A DNA stretch of 64,000 bases from Teredinibacter purpureus (GTDB taxonomy: Bacteria; Pseudomonadota; Gammaproteobacteria; Pseudomonadales; Cellvibrionaceae), in assembly GCF_014217335.1 (NCBI RefSeq), contig NZ_CP060092.1, positions 637,501-701,500 of the forward strand, in the 5' to 3' direction. Both the position numbers and the translations under genes were made by a program. This document shows, piece by piece, positions 39,578 to 49,084 of the stretch (its first letter is position 1; every line of letters begins with the position of its first letter). A model generated the notes under the pieces. The model worked only from the letters and a program-made list of their open reading frames with translations. It was not told the DNA's origin and searched no databases.

Positions 39578-40198
39578 TTACGACTCTCCCGCACCGGCAA
39601 TGCCCGACTGCTTTACCCATACCAACAATCGATTATTGGCTGGCATAGTATTGTCTTCAAAAATAGAAAGGCCTACCTTTTCGGCCAGTGCATTCATTTT
39701 CTCAAAATCTCGAATACCTTGCGCCGGGTGCTGCTGCCTAAGCCACGCATCAAAATTTGCATTACTTTCGCTGGTAAACTTTCCCTCGTAATTAAACGGG
39801 CCATACAAGGCAAATACACCCCCTGTTGGCAGTTTTTCGCCTACTCGCTCTATCATTCGCACGGTAATATCCCAAGGCATTATATGCGCGGTGTTCGCGC
39901 TGAAAACCGCATCAACACCCTCTACCGGCCAATTATCGTCTAGCACATCAAACGGTTTCGGCGGGTTTAATCGATTGTGCTCCACGTCGCTACACCACAT
40001 TTCTATGCCGGGTAGGTTTTCTGCTCTATCTGTTGGCTGCCATTCAAGATGCGTTAATTGGGTTGAAAAATGCACGGCATGCTGTCCAGTGCCGCTACCA
40101 ATTTCGAGCACTTTTGACGAAATATCAAATACGCGCTCTAGTACTTCTACAATAGGGGTTTTGTTGTTTTCACTGGCTTGAGAAAAAGGCTTGGTCAT
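39578..40198 (-). CDS. DUF938 SAM-dependent methyltransferase-like protein
   Basis: DUF938 family. SAM-binding motif I is VLEIGSGTGQHAVHF (~31-45). QPTDRAENL supplies the motif II acidic residue, and ANTAHIMPWDITVRMIERVGEKLPTGGVFALYGPFNYEGKFTSESNA is the family signature by position ~105-150. Length 206 is standard. Substrate not known. It sits 21 bases before the DUF962 gene and 24 bases after the diguanylate cyclase gene on the same strand. Confidence 0.88.
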   Translation of the reverse strand: MTKPFSQASENNKTPIVEVLERVFDISSKVLEIGSGTGQHAVHFSTQLTHLEWQPTDRAENLPGIEMWCSDVEHNRLNPPKPFDVLDDNWPVEGVDAVFSANTAHIMPWDITVRMIERVGEKLPTGGVFALYGPFNYEGKFTSESNANFDAWLRQQHPAQGIRDFEKMNALAEKVGLSIFEDNTMPANNRLLVWVKQSGIAGAGES

Positions 40199-40222
40199 TG
40201 GAAAGCTTCGTCGTTATGCCGT

Positions 40223-41734
40223 TCAGGCAATGATTGTTTGGTTACGGCCGTTATTTTTTGCGCGGTAAAGCGCCTCATCGGCTCTATTCAGTACATCACT
40301 GTATTCTTCATCCTGTAAAAGTTCTGCGCAGCCAATGCTGATACTCAACTTTAACTTGTCTGATGAAAATACATTAGTTAACACTGCCATACGAATCCGT
40401 TCAGCTAATCGCTCACTTTCCTTAATATCTGAATTAGGTAATACAATTAAAAACTCTTCTCCTCCATGACGGCTCACTTGATCACTCGCCCTAACATTGA
40501 ATGTCAATATGGAGGACACTTCTACTAATACCTTATCGCCTACGGCATGGCCAAATTCATCATTCACTTTTTTAAAATGATCAATATCCAATAGCATAAA
40601 GCTCATATGCTGATGATAGCGACTATTGTAGGTTATCATTGAATCCACAATGCGTGTCATAGCACGTCGATTCATCAATTTTGTCAGCGGATCAGTGTCT
40701 GCTAATCGCTCAATTTTACGCATAAGCTGATTTTGATGAAACACCATATAAATAAGTGCCAAAGCAAAGACTATTACCACCAAGCGTGCAGCGGACGCTC
40801 GCAACGACAATTCTAATAGAACTTTCTGAGGTACTTTATGCAACAACATGACTTGTTGCTCCATAATTATTTGTAAATACATTAAATTACCGGGACGCTG
40901 CTCGATTGCGCTCGACTCCATGAGTGCATCTTTCAAGATTACCTGGTGCTTTTCGTCAATAAGCGCCGAATAACCGGCAATGTTCGATCCTCTTATTTCC
41001 TTTGCCAAACTATCAAGGCCGATATCAAGCGATACAACGCCTCGAAAAGTGTGTGCGTGCATGACGGGCAAAGAAAGGCTTATCATCATGCCTTTTCCGC
41101 CAGCATCTTCATAGACATCTGTAACCACTAACTCTAGCGTTGGGTTATTGTGTGGTATCGCCTGCTGCCAAAATGCTTTAGCCAAATGTTTTTCCTCAAA
41201 ATGAAATTGATCCAACCCAACAGATGGCGCTAGGAAAAAGAATTTTTTGGCCGACGTATAATACGCCCACTTTAAATCTGGCTGTGCATCGATCACGCTT
41301 TCCAACATTGAATTTAACGATAATGCGGCATTTAATTCCGCGTAATGATGAATATCCGTATCTTCTAACCGACCAGCACCCGAAAGCGAGCCCACAAGCC
41401 TTAACTTAGGCTCTCCATAATAGCGATTATCGCGACCATAAATTCCCTTAGATGGAATATCGCGCAGCTCCGTAATTTCGGGGAAATGTAATAAACCCGC
41501 TTCCGCCAGCTCTAAATTAGATTCCATCGTATTCCGTAAACTAAACAGTAGATGTTTACTTAATACAAAATATTCTCGCAATGCACGTGCACGCGATTCA
41601 ACATCACGCTCGATAGCCGTTTCTTGTCTAATCATTTCGCGACTTATAATACTGTAGGCTCCCAGCACAAGCGTCGTTACTAGTATTATCAGCACCAGTA
41701 ACGTCCGCATAAATGTGTTGTTCAATACTGTCAT
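40223..41734 (-). CDS. Membrane diguanylate cyclase with periplasmic sensor
   Basis: Makes cyclic di-GMP from two GTP. N-terminal membrane segment (~9-29), a ~290-residue periplasmic region of Cache type (GRLEDTDIHHYAELNAALSLNSMLESVIDAQPDLKWAYYTS; LSLPVMHAHTFRGVVSLDIGLDSL), second membrane segment (~315-335), and GGDEF domain. The active-site motif is GGEEF near 419, and RASD five residues before it is an intact inhibitory I-site. DTDPLTKLMNRRAM starts the domain. Length 503. Signal sensed is unknown; close to a REC-PilZ-like gene. Confidence 0.92.
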   Translation of the reverse strand: MTVLNNTFMRTLLVLIILVTTLVLGAYSIISREMIRQETAIERDVESRARALREYFVLSKHLLFSLRNTMESNLELAEAGLLHFPEITELRDIPSKGIYGRDNRYYGEPKLRLVGSLSGAGRLEDTDIHHYAELNAALSLNSMLESVIDAQPDLKWAYYTSAKKFFFLAPSVGLDQFHFEEKHLAKAFWQQAIPHNNPTLELVVTDVYEDAGGKGMMISLSLPVMHAHTFRGVVSLDIGLDSLAKEIRGSNIAGYSALIDEKHQVILKDALMESSAIEQRPGNLMYLQIIMEQQVMLLHKVPQKVLLELSLRASAARLVVIVFALALIYMVFHQNQLMRKIERLADTDPLTKLMNRRAMTRIVDSMITYNSRYHQHMSFMLLDIDHFKKVNDEFGHAVGDKVLVEVSSILTFNVRASDQVSRHGGEEFLIVLPNSDIKESERLAERIRMAVLTNVFSSDKLKLSISIGCAELLQDEEYSDVLNRADEALYRAKNNGRNQTIIA

Positions 41735-41833
41735 GGCCTAAAGCCTATCTCTTCTTTTTATTAACCATGGTTAATACCGTCTAGTCCCGCAAGCCTCTGC
41801 TTCAGACGCTGCCCATCGATAGCGCTTCGCTTT

Positions 41834-42679
41834 CTACGCAATGGCTTTTGACAAAATTTCGAATTTCTCAGGATCATTATCAACAAAGCGAATCACTATT
41901 TTCAGTTTGCTGGTATTGGGGTTGTTTTCAACCGCTTGAATACTATGAACATAGCCATTCAAGCGCGCCAATGCTTCGCCGCTTTTGCTTTCAAGATCGA
42001 CTACAGCTTGATCGAATACGGTGGGTAATGTTTCAGGACGAACAATAAATCCTTGTAGGGCTTGCAATGAAAGGTCTCGTACGACGCATTGACAGGTGAG
42101 TGCGGGAAAGCGCAACTGGGCCTTTCCTTCAAACCGGCCACCGGCCACTTCGGTAGCCGCTTTCGCGGGCTTACCCTCTCGCTTTGTCTGTGGTGTCGCG
42201 CGCCCTTTTTCCACCGTCCGTGCTTCTGTCTTACCGCCCGTAAGTACATCAATGGAACCAAAGCCCGTGTCTCGCTGCGCCGAACGAGCGCTGTCTTTAT
42301 AGCCAATTTTGCGCAGTTGTTTATTCACCTTTCGGCGCAACTCGTCTGCAGTAAACGGCTTGCTCAAGTAGTCGCTCACGCCTGTTTCAATAGCTTTAAC
42401 AATATGATCTCGGTCACCCCGACTACTGATCATAATAAAAGGCACTTTAGGCGTGTTCGATTCTGTTCTCACCCAATGCAGTAATTCTGCTCCTGACATC
42501 TCGGGCATTTCCCAGTCGGAGAGTACGAGGTCAATCTTGTTGAGTTTCATCACCGACACCGCTCGCCTCCCGTCAACCGCGTCGTGTATTTCAATATTGG
42601 CCAAAAACTGGCGCAAGGTACGCTTAACGGTGTCACGAACAAAACTCGCATCATCCACGACTAAAACTTTAAGTGCCAT
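41834..42679 (-). CDS. Response regulator with C-terminal PilZ-like domain
   Basis: Residues 1-122 are a complete receiver domain (VLVVDDASFVRDTVKRTL, phospho-Asp in VLSDWEMPEMSG near 55, MISSRG, LSKPFTADEL). A ~60-residue basic, low-complexity linker follows, then ~95 residues that resemble PilZ (GRFEGKAQLRFPALTCQCVVRDLSLQALQGFIV ... IVIRFVDNDPEKFEIL). The canonical RxxxR of c-di-GMP binders is not seen, so binding is uncertain. Adjacent diguanylate cyclase supports a role in c-di-GMP output. No histidine kinase is next to it. Confidence 0.8.
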   Translation of the reverse strand: MALKVLVVDDASFVRDTVKRTLRQFLANIEIHDAVDGRRAVSVMKLNKIDLVLSDWEMPEMSGAELLHWVRTESNTPKVPFIMISSRGDRDHIVKAIETGVSDYLSKPFTADELRRKVNKQLRKIGYKDSARSAQRDTGFGSIDVLTGGKTEARTVEKGRATPQTKREGKPAKAATEVAGGRFEGKAQLRFPALTCQCVVRDLSLQALQGFIVRPETLPTVFDQAVVDLESKSGEALARLNGYVHSIQAVENNPNTSKLKIVIRFVDNDPEKFEILSKAIA

Positions 42680-42747
42680 TATGCTCCCTAATCGGTCGAT
42701 CAGTCGGCGAGATGAATGATGGGGAGCAGGCCATAGGCCCGTTGGGC

Positions 42748-43521
42748 CTACTCCATATTGCGAGTAAACACTAACTCACTACCATCAGACATTGCGCTAT
42801 TAAAGCGATAACCATCCCAATCAAAGCCTTTTAACCGTTCAGGATCAGTAATGCCATTGCTTATAATATAGGCGCTCATTCGGCCTCTCGCCTTTTTCGC
42901 AAAGAAGCTAATAATTTTGTACTGGCCGTTTTTCCAATCTTTAAAAACGGGTGTAATAACTTCGGCGTTTAAAGCCTCTTTTTTAACCGATTTAAAGTAT
43001 TCGTTAGAGGCTAGATTGACTATCGTTTCACTGCCTAGCTGCTTCAATTGTTTGTTCAAGGCATCGGTTATTTTATTGCCCCAAAAGCTATACAAATCTT
43101 TGCCCCGAGCCGTCGGAAAGCGGGTACCCATTTCTAACCGATACGCTTGCATAAGGTCTAAGGGTTTTAATAGCCCATATAAGCCCGAAAGAATGCGTAA
43201 ATGCTGTTGGGCAAACGCAAAGTCATCATCAGAGAACGCGTACGCATCGAGCCCTACATACACATCCCCTTTAAACGCAAGTACTGCAGGCCGGGCATTA
43301 TTGGGTTTGAAGGGGAGGTTCCACTGCTGAAAGCGATCGTAATTAAGTACTCCGAGCTTGTCGCTAATATGCATAAGTTCAGAAACATGTTGAGGCGACA
43401 GTTTTTTGAGGTCGACCATCAGTTCATTGGCGTCATCCAACAGCGCAGCTTTAGTGTGCTTACGTGTAGGTAAGGCCGTTTCATAATCTAAGTTTTTAGC
43501 AGGTGAAATAACAATTAGCAT
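42748..43521 (-). CDS. yaaA: Peroxide stress protein YaaA
   Basis: DUF328/YaaA family, which in E. coli limits free iron and oxidative DNA damage. Starts MLIVISPAKNLDYE and shows LMHISDKLGVLNYDRFQQW, ARPAVLAFKGDVYVGLDA, LSGLYGLLKPLDLMQAYRLEMGTR, NLASNEYFKSV and the tail YRFNSAMSDGSELVFTR. Length 257 is normal. Another peroxide-linked gene in a window that also carries oxyR; co-control is only a possibility. Confidence 0.93.
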   Translation of the reverse strand: MLIVISPAKNLDYETALPTRKHTKAALLDDANELMVDLKKLSPQHVSELMHISDKLGVLNYDRFQQWNLPFKPNNARPAVLAFKGDVYVGLDAYAFSDDDFAFAQQHLRILSGLYGLLKPLDLMQAYRLEMGTRFPTARGKDLYSFWGNKITDALNKQLKQLGSETIVNLASNEYFKSVKKEALNAEVITPVFKDWKNGQYKIISFFAKKARGRMSAYIISNGITDPERLKGFDWDGYRFNSAMSDGSELVFTRNME

Positions 43522-43629
43522 AACGATTGAGTTCTAGTGAGAAGAAGGATTGCACAACAAACAGCAGGCTGATCGTCTTGTTTACGGAATTTACAAGCAG
43601 GGCTAAACAACTTACATCAGCCCCCGCTG

Positions 43630-44124
43630 TTATTCTGGTTTTAAGAGTTCTTGCCACCAATTGAGTGGTACTAACTCGTCATTTTCGACGTGGTAGACGT
43701 TGCCATACATCCATCCGCTTTCGCTTTTTTCGCCGACATATTGGTCTAACAAGGCCTCTATCGCCTGAAATCCGCAGCTGACATGTATGCTCAGTACAAC
43801 CATTCGCTCATTTCTAAAATCCGTAACACCACCCAGTTTTTCGAAAGGTGGTATTAAGCGATCGGCGATTAACGCAATATCATTTTTACTGATCACACGG
43901 ATACAGAGGTTGCCCGCGCGCTTGATGAGCGTGTGCGTGCCTCTCTCTTTTTCAACCGCGATAACGTCGCCACGGGCAATACCTCGTACAAAGGCTGGCG
44001 ATTTTTCCAGCTGAAACTGATTAGGTTCAATTTCGATAGCCGCGAGGGTTTCGATAACGGGTTTGCCATCTGGCTTCGCACCAGCAAATAAAGCTATATC
44101 TTGAACGGGTAGGTCATTACTCAT
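43630..44124 (-). CDS. Hypothetical protein, DUF4265-like
   Basis: 164 residues, soluble, no signal. The segment FQLEKSPAFVRGIARGDVIAVEKERGTHTLIKRAGNLCIRVI resembles DUF4265 proteins, in which a gene-wide beta-barrel half is followed by an alpha/beta part (here VVLSIHVSCGFQAIEALLDQYV). Assignment by eye only. Divergent from the M48 protease gene, single gene between yaaA and that gene. Function unknown. Confidence 0.6.
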   Translation of the reverse strand: MSNDLPVQDIALFAGAKPDGKPVIETLAAIEIEPNQFQLEKSPAFVRGIARGDVIAVEKERGTHTLIKRAGNLCIRVISKNDIALIADRLIPPFEKLGGVTDFRNERMVVLSIHVSCGFQAIEALLDQYVGEKSESGWMYGNVYHVENDELVPLNWWQELLKPE

Positions 44125-44214
44125 GGAAAAATCACTGTGATAGGAGAAGCGTTATTTTTTAAGGGGCGTTATTATAATGCCCACTCGCCCCGAAAAGGAA
44201 AAAAGGACGCTTTT

Positions 44215-45513
44215 ATGTTACATCCATTACGCCATGCCTCTTTGTTAGCCCGCTTAAGCCTGTTTATCGCCTGCACTATGGCCGTATTGAGTGGCTGTAC
44301 GGTCAACCAAGTAACGGGGCAACGTCAGTTTACAATGCCTTTTGCGGAACAGGTAAAGATCGGCAACGCACAATACGGTCCCTCACAACAACAGCAAGGT
44401 GGCCGTTATGTTATTGACCCTGATCTCAACGTGTATGTCAGCGAAGTAGGGAAGGCCGTCGCCGCGCCAAGCCCTGTAAAGCTCCCTTTTGAGTTTGTCG
44501 TACTCAACAACGATGAGCCCAACGCTTGGGCCCTGCCTGGCGGCAAAATTGCCATTAATCGTGGTTTACTCGTATTGCTTGAAGACGAAGCCCAGCTGGC
44601 AGCAGTGCTGGGCCATGAAGTCGTGCATGCGGCAGCCGAACATTCCGCAAGCCAAATGCGTACCGCGCAGATAGTGGGCATAGGCATCTTGGTTGCAGGG
44701 GTTGCGGCCACTCAGATGGAGGGAGAAAATGCCGCGCTACTGGGCCTAGGTGCTGCCGTTGGCGGTAAGATGTTTCAGGCCCGCTACGGCCGCAACCAAG
44801 AACTCCAAGCCGACGATTACGGTATTAATTATATGGTGGCAGCCGGCTATAACCCTCAAGCGGCGGTGGAGTTACAACAAAAATTTGTTGAGCTTTCAGC
44901 GGGAAGGCAAAGCGATTTGCTCAGCAATTTATTTGCCAGCCATCCTCCCTCGCAAGAGCGCGTGAATAAAAATAGAGCAAAGGCGGCAAGTCTTCCTAGC
45001 GGCAAGCGCAATGCGTTGGCCTTTCAGCGTGCCATTGCACAACTCAAAAAGGATCAACCCGCTTACGACACACACCAAAAAGCACTCGCTGCCGTCGCAG
45101 AAAAACAATACGATCAAGCGTTGTCGCTCACCAATAGCGCGCTAAAAAAACAACCCAACGAAGCTCTGTTTTACATCACAAAAGGCAAGGTACTGACGGC
45201 ACAAAATAACGTGGCAGGTGCCCGCAATGCTTTCGATAAGGCTGCGCGCTTAAACCCCGATTATTTTATGGGTCAACTTGGATTGGGCTTAAGTGAGGCT
45301 AGCTTAAAACATTATAGTCAAGCGAAAGCAGCGTTATTGAAAAGCCAAAAATTACTGCCCACAAGCATTGCACTCTACAATTTAGGTGAAGTAGAACAGC
45401 AACAAGGCAATCGCCAGCAGGCGATAGAGTATTACCAAGCGGCGGCTAAAGATACTGGCGATATTGGGCGAGCGGCAAAACAAAAACTGTTGGATTTAAA
45501 CGTAGAAGGCTAA
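44215..45513 (+). CDS. M48 family metalloprotease lipoprotein with TPR repeats
   Basis: Zinc protease of the outer membrane/periplasm, comparable to LoiP/BepA types that handle misassembled outer-membrane proteins. A lipoprotein signal from ATG 44215 ends in VLSGC (Cys ~23). VTGQRQF follows, then the catalytic LGHEVVHAAAEHSASQ (HEVVH) with third ligand region NQELQADDYGINYMVAAGY (Glu in QELQAD). Residues ~300-430 are TPR-like helices (KQYDQALSLTNSALKKQPNEALFYITKGKVL). An upstream in-frame start at 44137 would put 26 polar residues before the signal and is rejected. Confidence 0.9.
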   Translation: MLHPLRHASLLARLSLFIACTMAVLSGCTVNQVTGQRQFTMPFAEQVKIGNAQYGPSQQQQGGRYVIDPDLNVYVSEVGKAVAAPSPVKLPFEFVVLNNDEPNAWALPGGKIAINRGLLVLLEDEAQLAAVLGHEVVHAAAEHSASQMRTAQIVGIGILVAGVAATQMEGENAALLGLGAAVGGKMFQARYGRNQELQADDYGINYMVAAGYNPQAAVELQQKFVELSAGRQSDLLSNLFASHPPSQERVNKNRAKAASLPSGKRNALAFQRAIAQLKKDQPAYDTHQKALAAVAEKQYDQALSLTNSALKKQPNEALFYITKGKVLTAQNNVAGARNAFDKAARLNPDYFMGQLGLGLSEASLKHYSQAKAALLKSQKLLPTSIALYNLGEVEQQQGNRQQAIEYYQAAAKDTGDIGRAAKQKLLDLNVEG

Positions 45514-45542
45514 CGCAACGGCAATGTTGTAATCGCTGTTAA

Positions 45543-45746
45543 TTAGCACGCAAAGTTGCCGTCTTTTCGACGGCTTTCGCATTCTTTTCTTATATTTTCG
45601 CAGGCTGTTACTTTGCCTGGCGAAGAAGGGCTTCGAGTAACACATTCATCATTTTTCGCGGCTAGCTCTTGGTTGCTCATACTGCTCATTCCGCCTTCAC
45701 ACCCGGTAATTAGTGCAGCTGTTAGCAATAGTGTAGGTAATTTCAT
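45543..45746 (-). CDS. Small cysteine-containing lipoprotein
   Basis: 67 residues: signal MKLPTLLLTAALITGC with lipobox ITGC (Cys 16), then a short polar mature part with three more Cys (DECVTRSP, VTACENIRKECESRR has two, and a C-terminal FAC), which could form disulfides in the periplasm. No family recognised. Isolated between the M48 protease gene (convergent, 29 bases) and the porin. Confidence 0.55.
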   Translation of the reverse strand: MKLPTLLLTAALITGCEGGMSSMSNQELAAKNDECVTRSPSSPGKVTACENIRKECESRRKDGNFAC

Positions 45747-45912
45747 TGGGGTTCTTGTCCTCGCGGTAGGGGCAAAATTTCAGGAAGCACTGACGAAAAT
45801 GAGGGTTAAACAGGACAATACGTGCAGAAACACCTGTTCTCGCTCTTTTTGAGTGTAGCGCATAACCCACAGTAAGCAGCCAAAATGTCAGCTGTTTTCA
45901 AGCCGATAAGCA

Positions 45913-45946
45913 CGCAAAAGGGCGCCTCTATGGGCGCCCTTTTGCG
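45913..45946. terminator. Long hairpin downstream of the porin gene
   Basis: A perfect 14-bp inverted repeat (45913-45926 with 45933-45946, six-base loop) made of CGCAAAAGGGCGCC and its complement. The T tract lies inside the stem on both strands, so it can end transcription in either direction. A second perfect 8-bp hairpin, AATAGTGC/GCACTATT, follows at 45959-45976. Together they close the porin transcript. Confidence 0.78.
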
Positions 45947-46038
45947 TAAACCGCGGTTAATAGTGCACGCACTATTTCAAAGAAAAATCGCTTACCGTGT
46001 AGGGTAAAGCTCTACCCCCCTACCCAGCACTAATGCGT

Positions 46039-46932
46039 TTAAAACTTGAGTACAGCACCCACGCCGATGAAGGTATCGTCCAAGACTTCATCAGATTCTT
46101 CTTGGGAAATATAGCTAAGGAGCGAAAGGGATTTACTCACGGTGTAGTCAACACCGACGCTAAGCGTTGTTGCTCCCATCTCTTTAATATCGGATTCGCC
46201 ATATTGAAACTTGAGCGTAGTTGCATCGATTTTATATTTGGCCGAAATCAATACAGCATTCGCGCTGTCACCTTCAGCCGGTTCGAACGTTTCATACAAG
46301 CCACCCAGTTGGAGGTTAGAAAAATTATAGACTGCGGTTAGCCGTAAGCCGGTAGAGTCTGTTTCTTCCACGCCATTATCGTAACCGACAGAGACATAAA
46401 GGGCGTCTGCTTTATAGGTTGCAGAGGCCGATACGCCAGAATCTTCACCGTCTTCTTCACTCGCTATATAGTGAACCGATGCAGACATAGCGCCCATTGA
46501 TGGCGTAGTGTATGCCACCGAGTTGGACATACGATTATCATTGGGTGTCAGGGCACTTCCCATATCACCTTCGAGATCACCAAATACATCAACTTTGCCT
46601 TGCGAGGTTTTAAACGCTGTATCAAAGACGCCCGCTCGCACAAAACCAAAATCGCCTTTTACACCTAAAAATGCATTTCGTTGCGTCCACGTGTCTTTGT
46701 CATCGGGATCTATGCCCAGCTCGTATTGATAGACCGCCGTTAAACCACCTTCAACATCTTCAGAACCTTTAAAACCGATACGAGACGAATTGTTTTTAAC
46801 TTCAAATACCGAGGCACCAGCTCTGTCAGCACTTTGAAGTGATAGGTTAAATTTACCGTATACGTCTACCTCTGCGTTCACGGTTGTAGCCATAGTTACA
46901 GCCATTATTGCCGCTAACAATTTCTTATTCAT
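46039..46932 (-). CDS. Gram-negative porin (Porin_4 type), predicted PhoB-controlled
   Basis: Outer-membrane trimeric beta-barrel channel. Signal peptide MNKKLLAAIMAVTMATTVNA then EVDVYGKFNLSLQ, the usual first strand. Alternating strand text follows (SSRIGFKGSEDVEGGLTAVYQYELG, RNAFLGVKGDFGFVRAGVFDTAF) and the chain ends in Phe (GVGAVLKF), needed for BAM assembly. Start at 46932 is preferred (GGGGG site upstream); an in-frame start at 47025 would add 31 non-signal residues. A Pho box and -10 lie ~110 bases upstream, so it is probably induced by phosphate starvation and may pass phosphate or phosphorylated compounds. Confidence 0.88.
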   Translation of the reverse strand: MNKKLLAAIMAVTMATTVNAEVDVYGKFNLSLQSADRAGASVFEVKNNSSRIGFKGSEDVEGGLTAVYQYELGIDPDDKDTWTQRNAFLGVKGDFGFVRAGVFDTAFKTSQGKVDVFGDLEGDMGSALTPNDNRMSNSVAYTTPSMGAMSASVHYIASEEDGEDSGVSASATYKADALYVSVGYDNGVEETDSTGLRLTAVYNFSNLQLGGLYETFEPAEGDSANAVLISAKYKIDATTLKFQYGESDIKEMGATTLSVGVDYTVSKSLSLLSYISQEESDEVLDDTFIGVGAVLKF

Positions 46933-47024
46933 AGGTTTTCCCCCATTAATGATCGATAGACCGCCCACACCCAAATCACTACTGCGCGGCTCCATTATTT
47001 CAATACGATTAAATATTTGTTGCA

Positions 47025-47058
47025 ACTATATGTCCATAATATGACAAATACGTGACAG
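47025..47058 (-). promoter_or_regulatory. Pho box and -10 element of the porin gene
   Basis: Reading the minus strand, CTGTCACGTATTTGTCAT (47058-47041) is a two-repeat Pho box: two 7-mers (CTGTCAC, TTGTCAT) spaced by four bases. Ten bases later comes TATAGT (47030-47025), the -10. This is the layout of PhoB-activated promoters where the box replaces the -35 element. Confidence 0.82.
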
Positions 47059-47403
47059 GCGACGCGAATTTTAACCGCTATCCCCTTTTTCACAATGGCC
47101 CATATCAAACAAATCCAGATTACGTATTTTTTACCGTACAGCCTAAACGTAGTGCTTTTGTTTTGTGAAAATATAGATCAATTTCAGTCAGTTGGTGAGA
47201 TTTGCATCAATGGGAAGACAATATACGGGAAACACAGCGCGTGTTAGTGATTATCGAAAAAGGAGTTTACCCCTTTAAGCCAATTTTCGTGCAAAAAAAA
47301 GCCTGATTTAACAACGGTATATTGGCGTGTTAAAACACCTTTTTAGCGTCGTTAATTCAAGCTTTGGCTTTGTTGCGCTGCGCGATACGGCCGCCGGAGC
47401 CGG
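47059..47403. other. Gene-free interval between phoU and the porin promoter
   Basis: No coding frame or RNA gene recognised. It holds the phoU 3' end region; a run of eight A's at 47294-47301 (a T run for phoU transcripts) lacks a convincing hairpin, so the pst-phoU terminator is not clearly identified. Confidence 0.4.
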
Positions 47404-48123
47404 TTAGGTCGATTCGCCTAGCTGTTTTTCAATATCTTTAAAAGACACGTGGCGCACATCGGTTCCGCGAACCAAATAAATGACGTGTTCGGCAATATTA
47501 CGTGAGTGATCACCAATACGCTCCAACGAACGCAGTGCCCACATAATATTCAATACACGCGAAATACTCCGAGGGTCTTCCATCATCTGGGTAACCATTT
47601 CACGCATAGCCGATTTATATTCGCGGTCTATGTGGCCGTCATCACGCATTACTTTAATAGCCGCGCGTACATCGAAATGCGCAAACGCATCTAAAGCGGC
47701 ATTTAACATTTTTTGTACGTTGGTAGACAAATGGCGAATTTCGATAAAGCCCTGTGGTACGAAATCGGTATCGCTAAGCTCTTGAGCCATACGCGCAATT
47801 TTTACGGCTTCGTCGCCCACCCGCTCTAAATCTCGAATGGCTTTGGTAACAATTAGGACTAAGCGTAAATCGGAAGCCGCAGGCTGGCGACGTGCCAGTA
47901 AATCGGTACATTCTGCATCGATTGAAACTTCTAGTCGGTTGACTTCTTTTTCGGCTTGTAGAACTTTATCGGCAATCGCCGCATCAGCATCTTGTAATGC
48001 TTGTACAGCGTCGGTCAATTGACCTTCCACTAAACCACCCATTTTCAGAAGAGCCGTACGCAACTGCTCTAAATCAGCATTAAACTGCCGAGAAATATGC
48101 TGGTCGAGATTCATGGTATCCAT
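47404..48123 (-). CDS. phoU: Phosphate signalling complex protein PhoU
   Basis: Negative regulator linking PstSCAB to PhoR. Two repeated three-helix units (~15-115 and ~120-220). Metal-binding acidic motifs are visible as IRDLERVGDEAVKIA in the first repeat and LRSLERIGDHSRNIAEHVIYL in the second. Length 239 is typical. It begins 12 bases after pstB. Loss of PhoU function normally derepresses the Pho regulon. Confidence 0.96.
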   Translation of the reverse strand: MDTMNLDQHISRQFNADLEQLRTALLKMGGLVEGQLTDAVQALQDADAAIADKVLQAEKEVNRLEVSIDAECTDLLARRQPAASDLRLVLIVTKAIRDLERVGDEAVKIARMAQELSDTDFVPQGFIEIRHLSTNVQKMLNAALDAFAHFDVRAAIKVMRDDGHIDREYKSAMREMVTQMMEDPRSISRVLNIMWALRSLERIGDHSRNIAEHVIYLVRGTDVRHVSFKDIEKQLGEST

Positions 48124-48135
48124 AGTTTCGTCCCA

Positions 48136-49059
48136 CTAGCCGAATCGGCCGGTAATATAGGCTTCTGTTAATGCGTGATCCGGAGTCGTAAACACTTTTT
48201 TAGTGTCGTTCACTTCTATTAATTTTCCAAGATGGAAATACGCCGTTCGATGTGAAACACGAGCAGCTTGCTGCATGGAATGTGTCACAATGGCTATAGT
48301 AAAGTTTTGGCTCAACTCCGCAATCAACTCTTCAATTTTAGCGGTAGCAATAGGGTCCAATGCCGAACAAGGTTCATCCATTAAAATAACCTCTGGGCTA
48401 ATCGCTATGGTACGCGCAATACAAAGACGTTGCTGTTGACCACCCGACAATCCAGTACCCGGCTGGTGCAATCGATCTTTTACTTCATCCCATAAGCTCG
48501 CTCGACGCAAACTGGTTTCTACAATTTCGTCCATTTCGGTACGCCGCCGAACCAAACCATGAATTTTAGGCCCATAGGCCACATTCTCATAAATCGATTT
48601 GGGAAAAGGATTGGGCTTTTGAAACACCATGCCCACTCGCGCTCGCAACGGCACCACATCCAGTTTTGGATCGTATATATTCATACCGTCCAAAGACAAT
48701 TCACCCTCTACCCGGCACGTTTCAATGGTGTCGTTCATGCGGTTCAGGCAACGAAGAAAGGTCGATTTACCGCAGCCAGAAGGGCCAATCATGGCAATAA
48801 CTTCATTTTCTGCAATGTCGAGATTTACATCAAATACAGCCTGCTTCTCCCCATAGAAAACATCAACGCCACGCATGGTGAACTTTGGGTTGTCTACTAA
48901 TGGAATACCCACCGTTTTCGACTTCGCGGCCACATCAACCATTTCCGCAATTGCGGTTTGCTCATTCATTGTGTTTGTCTCTTGCTGCTTTGCTGTACCA
49001 AAGGGTTTTGCTGCTTGCGCATTAGCCATAGTGTTAGGTTTTTCGGTGGTAATGTCCAT
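48136..49059 (-). CDS. pstB: Phosphate ABC transporter ATP-binding protein PstB
   Basis: ATPase of the high-affinity phosphate importer. After a ~55-residue variable N-terminus the ABC domain shows Walker [14 protein letters not shown], signature [16 protein letters not shown], Walker [14 protein letters not shown] and switch [18 protein letters not shown]. The long start (several early Mets) makes the true N-terminus uncertain; the domain itself is complete. 25 bases separate it from pstA. Confidence 0.96.
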   Translation of the reverse strand: MDITTEKPNTMANAQAAKPFGTAKQQETNTMNEQTAIAEMVDVAAKSKTVGIPLVDNPKFTMRGVDVFYGEKQAVFDVNLDIAENEVIAMIGPSGCGKSTFLRCLNRMNDTIETCRVEGELSLDGMNIYDPKLDVVPLRARVGMVFQKPNPFPKSIYENVAYGPKIHGLVRRRTEMDEIVETSLRRASLWDEVKDRLHQPGTGLSGGQQQRLCIARTIAISPEVILMDEPCSALDPIATAKIEELIAELSQNFTIAIVTHSMQQAARVSHRTAYFHLGKLIEVNDTKKVFTTPDHALTEAYITGRFG

Positions 49060-49084
49060 AGAATCAATCCCATCAATAGCGCGT

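Noticed and set aside
42917..43330. 137-codon open frame opposite yaaA
   Set aside because: Antisense to a conserved full-length gene; no ribosome site or recognisable protein features.
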